Shown in pieces: positions 1 through 5,127 of a stretch of DNA of 64,000 nt. The position numbers were made by a program, and so were the translations under genes. Source of the stretch: a virus; IMG/VR virus record IMGVR_UViG_3300025141_016305, positions 1-64,000 of that record; one strand, written 5' to 3'. Below the pieces are notes generated by a model. That model was not told the DNA's origin, searched no databases, and saw nothing but the letters and a program-made list of their open reading frames with translations. Each line of letters opens with the position of its first letter. The first letter of the stretch is position 1.

Positions 1-7
1 CTCGCAT
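1..7 (-). CDS. 5' end of an unseen gene (start codon only)
   Basis: An ATG at 7-5 on the minus strand is preceded by a very strong ribosome-binding site (AAGGAGGG, minus strand of 14-21) about six bases away. Only two codons lie in the window, so the product is unknown. The T4-late-like TATAAATA at 25-32 would serve this gene. Confidence 0.5.
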
Positions 8-24
8 GCACAACCCTCCTTGTT

Positions 25-32
25 TATTTATA
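25..32 (-). promoter_or_regulatory. T4-late-like promoter element TATAAATA
   Basis: The minus strand reads TATAAATA here, the exact core of T4 late promoters, followed about 20 bases later by a strong ribosome-binding site and the ATG at 7. That consensus and spacing are known for T4; its use by this phage is inferred. It is the only perfect TATAAATA on the minus strand that I noticed just upstream of a start. Confidence 0.4.
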
Positions 33-42
33 AGCCAGTTCG

Positions 43-252
43 CTAACTAGCACCTCCTGTGCCGTCAGAGCCACCAGAACCTCCTGTGCCGTCAGAGCCA
101 CCAGAACCTCCTGTGCCACCAGAACCTCCTGTGCCACCAGAACCACCCGTTGAGGTTGAGCCTGGCTTTCCAGATTCGCTGGAAGTGCTAAAGATGCCTG
201 AACATCCCGTCGAACAAAACACTAATAAAATAATTACACTTAATACTTTCAT
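43..252 (-). CDS. Small Gly/Ser/Thr-rich lipoprotein
   Basis: The 69-residue product has a hydrophobic signal segment (residues 4-13) ending in a lipobox-like S-T-G-C at residues 14-17, so it is probably cleaved and lipidated on Cys17 by signal peptidase II. The mature part is almost only Gly, Ser, Thr and Asp in GGTGGSDG/GGTGGSG repeats, encoded by tandem DNA repeats. It therefore looks like a short membrane-anchored flexible linker. T4-like phages sometimes use small envelope proteins for superinfection exclusion, but nothing here proves that role. The following gene lies outside the window. Confidence 0.65.
   Translation of the reverse strand: MKVLSVIILLVFCSTGCSGIFSTSSESGKPGSTSTGGSGGTGGSGGTGGSGGSDGTGGSGGSDGTGGAS
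53..142. repeat. Tandem repeats inside the lipoprotein gene (2 x 27 bp, then 2 x 18 bp)
   Basis: Two perfect 27-bp units (53-79 and 80-106) are followed by two perfect 18-bp units (107-124 and 125-142) that are the same unit lacking nine bases. All unit lengths are multiples of three, so copy-number changes keep the frame. They encode GGTGG-SDG and GGTGG-S segments. Confidence 0.85.
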
Positions 253-269
253 ATTTTTTCCTTTCTTTT

Positions 270-530
270 TTATGCTGCGTCTTCCGTGTAATGAAGAACA
301 TTAACTCTTTTAATAAATTTTTTAAACTTACTTGAAATATAACCTGGCTTGTTAACCAATTCAAACGAATCTTGTGGTAACTCTGCCCACTCTTGATTGC
401 ATAGAAAATAAATAATGTGTTTATTGTTCGTTTCAGAGTGCTTTATATAACACCCCTCTTCTCCTTTGATATTGTAATCAAATAAGTCATAATCAACGAC
501 ACACCTTACTGTTTCGCCCTTAGTAAACAT
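270..530 (-). CDS. Hypothetical protein, 86 residues
   Basis: I do not recognise this protein. The frame is open back to 587, but I place the start at the ATG at 530 because AAGGGG (minus strand, about 536-541) sits seven bases upstream and the preceding gene ends at 533. The N-terminal half (MFTKGETVRCVVDYDLFDYN) looks like a small beta-barrel with a Val/Tyr-rich strand pattern. Later segments include GEEGCYIKH and an acidic, aromatic stretch. No membrane segment is visible. It belongs to a run of small genes of unknown role at the left of the window. Confidence 0.6.
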   Translation of the reverse strand: MFTKGETVRCVVDYDLFDYNIKGEEGCYIKHSETNNKHIIYFLCNQEWAELPQDSFELVNKPGYISSKFKKFIKRVNVLHYTEDAA

Positions 531-532
531 TT

Positions 533-817
533 TTATCCCCTTGTAATCAAAAGGTTTTCTTTTAAAGAGTCGGAAATAGTTTGACAAATATTCAACACAT
601 CTTCCCGACTATCACAACACCACGGCTTTTCTTGTAATAAATTCCTTATTCTAATGAAAGTTTCTTCATATGTATCTTCTGCATCTTCAAGACTTTTTGT
701 GTCCAAATTGTCCACAGTATATCCATAAGTCGATCTTAACATTTCCGACCCTTTGTAGGAATGTCCATCCTCAGAAAACCAAGAATAGCCCGCACCTTTA
801 CGAATCTTTCCCGACAT
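533..817 (-). CDS. Hypothetical protein, 94 residues
   Basis: Unrecognised. It overlaps the preceding gene's end (798) by 20 bases and stops three bases before the next start, as expected for a tightly coupled phage operon. The protein starts with a basic patch (MSGKIRKGAGYSWF), followed by a charged helical region rich in Asp and Glu (about residues 38-55) and a Cys-Cys pair in KPWCCDSRED. It is probably soluble, and no function can be assigned from the sequence. Confidence 0.6.
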   Translation of the reverse strand: MSGKIRKGAGYSWFSEDGHSYKGSEMLRSTYGYTVDNLDTKSLEDAEDTYEETFIRIRNLLQEKPWCCDSREDVLNICQTISDSLKENLLITRG

Positions 818-1013
818 TTGGCATTGCCCTTTCTTTTAGCAATAGTTTGTACCACTTGTATTTTCTTATTGTACCCTCATTTAGGCCATTTTGCAAGAAA
901 ATATTATAATAATCTTTACTAAGAACACCCACAACTTTGCCACGAATATTAGTTGGGGATCCAAAAGGATAATCTCTAAGCCAAACAACATCTCCTTTCT
1001 TAAAGTCTTCCAT
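798..1013 (-). CDS. Hypothetical protein, 71 residues, SH3-like beta-barrel pattern
   Basis: The N-terminus (KKGDVVWLRDYP, then NIRGKVVGVLSKDYYNIFLQNG) has the alternating pattern of a small SH3/KOW-type beta-barrel with a conserved-looking K-G-D-V-V-W turn. Such domains often bind nucleic acid or protein, but the assignment rests only on pattern. The start at 1013 follows an AATTAAAG stretch, so the ribosome-binding site is weak. Its 3' end overlaps the next gene by 20 bases. Confidence 0.6.
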   Translation of the reverse strand: MEDFKKGDVVWLRDYPFGSPTNIRGKVVGVLSKDYYNIFLQNGLNEGTIRKYKWYKLLLKERAMPNVGKDS

Positions 1014-1038
1014 ACTTTAATTAGTACAGAACCATTGT

Positions 1039-1161
1039 TTATGGGTTTTTGAGCATTATCTGAATTATAATTGCTGCCGATCCTGCATATAGCAGGACCT
1101 GCAACACGTGTTCTTTCTTTACTTCTGAAAAGATTTCATAGATCGACGGAAAAAGTTCCAT
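1039..1161 (-). CDS. Possible small membrane protein, 40 residues
   Basis: This short frame fills the gap between two accepted genes. It begins at the ATG at 1161, inside the last 26 bases of the upstream gene, and ends with TAA at 1039. The predicted product starts MELFPSIYEIFSEV and ends with a hydrophobic segment (VLQVLLYAGSAAIIIQIML) and a short KNP tail, so it could be a one-pass membrane peptide. The ribosome-binding site is weak (ACGGA, close to the ATG). The fit to the gap and the hydrophobic pattern are the only support. Confidence 0.4.
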   Translation of the reverse strand: MELFPSIYEIFSEVKKEHVLQVLLYAGSAAIIIQIMLKNP

Positions 1162-1627
1162 TTCCGTGCTTTACTTTCACAGTCCAGCCGGTGGCTGAGC
1201 CTGGAGACTTCTTAAGATTTTCCAAAGTAGTCTTAAACTCCGCTGAAACTGTACATCTACCTCTCTTGTGATCGTACTGCTCTATTTCACACCCAATAAA
1301 CTCATCAAGTTCATGAAAGTTTTCTCGGATTTGTTCTCCGATGAAGTCTTCAAACATATCATCGCCGCGCACGTAATCTTCAAGCATCTCTTGTTCTCGC
1401 AAAAGCTCTAGCGCGTTTTCGTTTCCATATGCAGTAACCACTTGTAACTGTGTGTCAGCTACAAGCTCTGCAACTCGCATGGCAGTGTCGGTATTATTTA
1501 CCGCATCTTCCATAAATTCATCTCTACAGTGCCAGCCTTCATAATCGTCCTCATAAGACAAAGTGACTACTGCCTTTTCATCCTTCACAGGAATGTCATT
1601 TACTAAATCAATAATTGTAACGCTCAT
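1136..1627 (-). CDS. Hypothetical acidic protein, 163 residues
   Basis: Unrecognised. The protein is strongly acidic, with helical Glu/Asp-rich blocks between about residues 25 and 120 (for example ENALELLREQEMLEDYVRG). It ends in a beta-like segment (SATGWTVKVKHGNGTFSVDL) that could be a small sandwich. No catalytic motif or membrane segment is visible. A clear AGGAGAAAATA ribosome-binding site lies just before the ATG at 1627, and the gene follows UvdE in the same direction. Confidence 0.7.
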   Translation of the reverse strand: MSVTIIDLVNDIPVKDEKAVVTLSYEDDYEGWHCRDEFMEDAVNNTDTAMRVAELVADTQLQVVTAYGNENALELLREQEMLEDYVRGDDMFEDFIGEQIRENFHELDEFIGCEIEQYDHKRGRCTVSAEFKTTLENLKKSPGSATGWTVKVKHGNGTFSVDL

Positions 1628-1643
1628 TATTTTCTCCTTTATT

Positions 1644-2588
1644 TTAAGCGGTTCTTCTCTTCATTCTATTAAAGACAGATCGATATTCAATCAGCCCTAA
1701 TTCTTTCTTTTTACATTCTAACATCATATCATATACTTGTCCATAGTTTTTTACAGATTTTTTGACATAATCTGAATGAGCCTGTGGCTTGATTTTTGGA
1801 TCGCCGTGTTCAATAGCTCTCGACTCTGAGAGGTGAACAACTGGTTTGATTCCTTTTGGCCAGGTACTTGCTGCGAGCTTGAGTGCTTCTTCTTCGGTAT
1901 GTCCTCCTGTGCAAAATTTATGGTGATGGTAATCGAATACGATAGGAATGCCAGTGTACTGGTGTATTTTATCATAGATCTCCTTTGTTGACCACATGCT
2001 AGCCTTATCATCGTTTTCCAAAGTGATGCGCTTCATGCAATTTTGACCAATGCGTTGGCTCTTAAAATGGGCACAGAAAACTGCTGCAGTCCCATCTTTA
2101 CAACCATATGTCCCTCCTACATGGATATTAATCTTGTTGTAGGGGGATGGCGCAAAACCCATCAGATCAAATACTTCGCTGTGTTGGCGCAGTTCTTTAA
2201 AAGTTTTCTTAACTACCTCATAGTTCGGAGAGCCCATACAATTAAATGGACCAGGATGAAATGTGAGCCTGTGTCCTTTCTTTGTCGCATAATTGCCAAC
2301 TACCTTTAATTGTTCTTTGATCTCCTCATAATCCGGAAGGTCAGCGAACTCATATTCAGACATCCACGGAAAAAGATCAGAAGATATACGAAAAAACTTG
2401 ATCTTGTGTTTTTGATTCCATTTCAAAATTTCCGCCAAAGATTTGGCGTTTTGGAGCGCAAGCTCAGATGCGTATGGTAAGCCCTTGGATTTAAAGGTCT
2501 TTTTGATCATTGATCTATTGGTCGTGATCCGTTGAGACTTTGGTCGTTCAGACAAAGTCATGTTGATACAAGCGTAGCCAAGCTCCAT
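1644..2588 (-). CDS. uvsE: UV-damage endonuclease (UvdE/UVDE family)
   Basis: The protein is a TIM-barrel metal-dependent endonuclease that nicks DNA 5' of UV photoproducts and starts an excision repair route independent of UvrABC. Family motifs appear in order: LGYAC (3-7), FRISSDLFPW (66-75), HPG (111-113), INIHVGG (153-159), LENDD (190-194) and the metal-binding VFDYHHH (217-223). The length (314) fits the compact bacterial/phage forms. It is the first gene after a consensus promoter at 2618-2646, so early expression is likely. An Smr-like gene lies about 1.3 kb upstream in the same direction. Confidence 0.94.
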   Translation of the reverse strand: MELGYACINMTLSERPKSQRITTNRSMIKKTFKSKGLPYASELALQNAKSLAEILKWNQKHKIKFFRISSDLFPWMSEYEFADLPDYEEIKEQLKVVGNYATKKGHRLTFHPGPFNCMGSPNYEVVKKTFKELRQHSEVFDLMGFAPSPYNKINIHVGGTYGCKDGTAAVFCAHFKSQRIGQNCMKRITLENDDKASMWSTKEIYDKIHQYTGIPIVFDYHHHKFCTGGHTEEEALKLAASTWPKGIKPVVHLSESRAIEHGDPKIKPQAHSDYVKKSVKNYGQVYDMMLECKKKELGLIEYRSVFNRMKRRTA

Positions 2589-2617
2589 GAGTGTTCCTAG
2601 GTTTTTAGTGTGATTAT

Positions 2618-2646
2618 ATAATACTATATTTTGATTCAGATGTCAA
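2618..2646 (-). promoter_or_regulatory. Sigma-70-type promoter for uvsE
   Basis: The minus strand has TTGACA (2641-2646), a 17-base spacer and TATTAT (2618-2623), about 30 bases before the uvsE start. The -35 is perfect and the -10 matches five of six consensus bases. The same architecture precedes groEL, the GroES operon and the gp32-like gene. Confidence 0.75.
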
Positions 2647-2651
2647 GTAGT

Positions 2652-3566
2652 TTAAAACCAATCGACACCAAAAATACAGTTCTTAGAATTGTCCCAATGC
2701 TCAAATTTCTGACACTCTGAACGATCATACACCCTAAGAAGCTCAGTTCCAAACGTTGAAGTGCCCTTCTCTAAGGCCGCATTGTATTGAAAATGCCACC
2801 ACTCTGCTCCAGTATATTTTCCACCCCTCAAAAACCAAGACCTAGCCTTAATCGGCTTGAATCCGTGATTTTTAGCTAACTCCGTAAATGAAAAGTAGCG
2901 ACCGGTGACTAGGACTTTTGTACACCTATATGTAAAAGCACTGATCGTCCTTTCTGGTACTTCTTTGTTTCCTGTTCTGCACCATACATTCCATCCCCGC
3001 TGCCCGACGTGTTCAATAGCATACCGCTCCTTGGCGGGGTTTTCCATTCCCGTATCTAAGGCCATGTCAAAAGCTAGACCGACGTAGTGCATCGACTTCG
3101 TGCTTCGCGATTTGGACCGCTTAGAGCTTGTTAGGCGCCTTCTCGCGCCGGCACTACTAATAACCCCCCCGAGAGACACAACCTCCTCTCTAAGGGCGTT
3201 GTAGGCCCTTGCGGCGTCCTCTCTCAAATAGAAGCGGTCATACCCCTCGCTGCCTTCAATCTGATCGGCATCGACCCTAACCCAATCGTATTTACAATCT
3301 GGGGAAGGGCAATCGTCTTCATCTCCTATATCAAACACTAGAACTGAGTGTGCATTTTTCTCCAATGTTTCATTTAAAAGCTTTAATGTTGCTCTTCCGA
3401 CGATGCCATCAGCATATAATTCAACTGATTCTTGAAATTTCTCTACTTGTATTTCAGTGGCGGGGCCGAATGCTCCGTCAGCCATGCCAGGACTAAAACC
3501 GAGTGCGCGTAATGCAGTTTGCAGCTGCACCACATCTTTGCCTTTGGAGCCTAACTTTAAAATCAA
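2652..3566 (-). CDS. Endolysin: peptidoglycan-binding domain plus M15 D,D-peptidase
   Basis: Residues 1-65 form a classic PG_binding_1 domain (LGSKGKDVVQLQTALRALG, DGAFGPATE, DGIVGRATL). The C-terminal half is a zinc D-Ala-D-Ala carboxypeptidase/VanY-type M15 domain with SMHYVGLAFD (158-167, ligands His160 and Asp167) and EWWHFQY (255-261, His258). It should cut cell-wall peptide cross-links at lysis. There is no signal peptide, so a holin or similar pore is needed; a candidate is at 8992-9261. It overlaps the membrane zincin gene by four bases (ATGA). Confidence 0.92.
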   Translation of the reverse strand: MILKLGSKGKDVVQLQTALRALGFSPGMADGAFGPATEIQVEKFQESVELYADGIVGRATLKLLNETLEKNAHSVLVFDIGDEDDCPSPDCKYDWVRVDADQIEGSEGYDRFYLREDAARAYNALREEVVSLGGVISSAGARRRLTSSKRSKSRSTKSMHYVGLAFDMALDTGMENPAKERYAIEHVGQRGWNVWCRTGNKEVPERTISAFTYRCTKVLVTGRYFSFTELAKNHGFKPIKARSWFLRGGKYTGAEWWHFQYNAALEKGTSTFGTELLRVYDRSECQKFEHWDNSKNCIFGVDWF

Positions 3567-3928
3567 AATAAATCCCTCACGTATTTAATCCAAGAATACC
3601 TCTTCCTAGTGTCCAAATAATCCTCAGTATGCTGGTTGTAGTGTGCTTCTCTCTCGAAAGGTATTTCGTAGTATGCGTTACTACCACTCCTATATCTTAT
3701 AAAGGAAACTAGCCAAAAAGTCAAGTACAAAATATAAAAACCAACAAACAATAACTCCAACTGCTGCTGAAAATGGATTGTTTCGTGTCTCTTTAAATTT
3801 GGAGTTAGGTTGACTCTGGAAAAAACAAAAGGTCCCAAGGCGATTGCGGCAATGTTAATCGGCGCAAAATAGCTTAAAATTTTTGGGACCTTGCTATCTT
3901 CTATGAATATGGGCTTCCAAGATTTCAT
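3563..3928 (-). CDS. Membrane protein with HExxH zinc-protease motif
   Basis: The 121-residue protein contains RHETIHFQQQ (HExxH at 48-52) and, about 40 residues on, PFEREAHYNQH (90-100), where Glu92 or Glu94 could be the third zinc ligand. This matches small bacterial gluzincin-like proteins of the 'HExxH...NPFEREA' type. A hydrophobic stretch (about 18-38) and a strong one (LLFVGFYILYLTFWLVSFI, 59-77) suggest that it sits in the membrane with the motif at the interface. Translation is coupled to the endolysin by an ATGA overlap, so a role in lysis or envelope remodelling is plausible but unproven. Confidence 0.65.
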   Translation of the reverse strand: MKSWKPIFIEDSKVPKILSYFAPINIAAIALGPFVFSRVNLTPNLKRHETIHFQQQLELLFVGFYILYLTFWLVSFIRYRSGSNAYYEIPFEREAHYNQHTEDYLDTRKRYSWIKYVRDLF

Positions 3929-4143
3929 ATTTTATCCTCCGTTACAATTATGGTTCCATGATTATAACTATCTTTCTCATGCCAAAACCATCCGTATTCC
4001 TCAACAATTCTCTTTACAACATCCTTCATGGCAATGGAGTTGCCAGTTATGATTTCGCATGGCAAATCTACAAAGTTTAGAAAACTTCTCGTCGAATCAT
4101 CTACTTTCGAGTGTCTAATGCCGTGGAGGTCTAACTTTTCCAT
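3925..4143 (-). CDS. Small Smr-like (MutS C-terminal) protein
   Basis: The 72-residue protein carries LDLHG at 4-8 and ITGNS at 32-36, followed by a helix (AMKDVVKRIVEEYGW) and a strand (HGTIIVTE). This is the order of the Smr domain, which binds and nicks branched DNA or RNA. The usual second motif (HGxG or TGxG) is changed to TGNS, so nuclease activity is uncertain. It overlaps both neighbours (ATGA downstream, 29 bases upstream). The family call rests on motif spacing. Confidence 0.65.
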   Translation of the reverse strand: MEKLDLHGIRHSKVDDSTRSFLNFVDLPCEIITGNSIAMKDVVKRIVEEYGWFWHEKDSYNHGTIIVTEDKI

Positions 4144-4411
4144 CTCTCTTTTCTAACTTAAACAACCAATGAGTTGATATGTACCCTAAATTGTCAGTAA
4201 CCTTATACGTAGTTATCGTACTGTCCCTGAAGAAGTTTTCAAATTTTGTACCTGGCTGGATTTGAACTAGTGCCTTTTCTTTTGGGGTTGATTTAACATG
4301 ATCTATATCTTTAAACCCTATGATCAAACCTATCCACTCCTTGCCGTACAGGGCATGCGTCACCAGATCTCCCACTTCTAGATCCTTCAACTTGGATTTT
4401 TTGTGTGACAT
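4115..4411 (-). CDS. Hypothetical protein, 98 residues, beta-rich
   Basis: Unrecognised. After a basic start, KDLEVGDLVTHALYGKEWIGLIIGF resembles a KOW/SH3-like or CarD-like nucleic-acid-binding strand pattern (L-E-V-G-D-L-V). The ATG at 4411 is preceded by AGGGGTG about ten bases upstream. The tail is basic (KLEKRDGKVRPPRH) and overlaps the Smr-like gene. Function unknown. Confidence 0.65.
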   Translation of the reverse strand: MSHKKSKLKDLEVGDLVTHALYGKEWIGLIIGFKDIDHVKSTPKEKALVQIQPGTKFENFFRDSTITTYKVTDNLGYISTHWLFKLEKRDGKVRPPRH

Positions 4412-4541
4412 AATATTGGAACACCCCTAAAGTAATTAAGCAGGTAATCCAAATAACCACCATAATCAGGCGATATTTATGCAACCAATTCATAACAAGA
4501 TGATACAAATTAATAAAATCATTCAATATTCTACTTGGCAT
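4311..4541 (-). CDS. Possible small membrane protein, 76 residues, overlapping
   Basis: The part lying in the gap between accepted genes (4412-4541) encodes a plausible one-pass membrane protein: a short N-terminal helix, a basic HKYR, then LIMVVIWITCLITLGVFQYYV. The last 30 or so residues run out of frame through the next gene and look random (Gly/Arg/Asp-rich), which weakens the case. The ribosome-binding site (ACGGA) is poor. It overlaps the upstream gene by 11 bases, typical of this genome. Confidence 0.4.
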   Translation of the reverse strand: MPSRILNDFINLYHLVMNWLHKYRLIMVVIWITCLITLGVFQYYVTQKIQVEGSRSGRSGDACPVRQGVDRFDHRV

Positions 4542-5127
4542 AAGTATTCATTTCCGTAATGGCGGAAATATCCCTCAGGCATGCCTGGATCGTGTCGCTC
4601 CGATTTCTTTGTTTGGCGTCATCGATAATCCATTTTAACTTTTCAAAAGATCTCTGACAATTTATATAAAACTGAAATGCCTCTAAGGTTGCAACGAAAG
4701 ACGAATAGACAATAGATCTGGATCTTGAACGGAACTCAGCCAGGCCTAGGCCCTTTATTTCGACGCAAATTGAAACGTCTGTCTTTGCATCGGTTCTTGC
4801 CAAGTTTTTAGCCATAGAAAAGATAGGATTTATTTTTAAATCTGATAATACCATGTTTGATAAGCTGCTATATTTCTTTGAATATTCTTGCAAGCAACCT
4901 TTGAAGAGACAATCCACGAAACCCAACCCAGCTACTTGTTCTAAATTGACTATTTTTATTAATTCTCCATGAGTCTCTTCAAATGAGAAATCAACTTTAG
5001 TAAAATCATCCCGAATCGACTCGTTAACTTCAATGGAAATCGGGGATAATTTGGTTGTAGTCGTTTTGAGAGTTTTAGATAATATTTCTTTTACGCTGGT
5101 TCTTTTGTGTTCCTGTGGCGTCTTCAT
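4531..5127 (-). CDS. Hypothetical protein, 198 residues
   Basis: Unrecognised. The start codon shares one base with the stop of the 868-residue gene, so translation is coupled and a functional link with that protein is possible. The N-terminus is basic and Thr/Ser-rich (residues 8-27). The middle has a segment of alternating strand pattern (TDVSICVEIKGLGLAEFRS) followed by a helix (SIVYSSFVATLEAFQFYINC). No catalytic motif or membrane segment is seen. Confidence 0.65.
   Translation of the reverse strand: MKTPQEHKRTSVKEILSKTLKTTTTKLSPISIEVNESIRDDFTKVDFSFEETHGELIKIVNLEQVAGLGFVDCLFKGCLQEYSKKYSSLSNMVLSDLKINPIFSMAKNLARTDAKTDVSICVEIKGLGLAEFRSRSRSIVYSSFVATLEAFQFYINCQRSFEKLKWIIDDAKQRNRSDTIQACLRDISAITEMNTYAK

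Noticed and set aside
1081-1097. Hairpin TCCTGC-ATATA-GCAGGA
   Set aside because: A perfect six-bp stem but without a T-run; it falls inside the possible 40-residue frame and is not a credible terminator.
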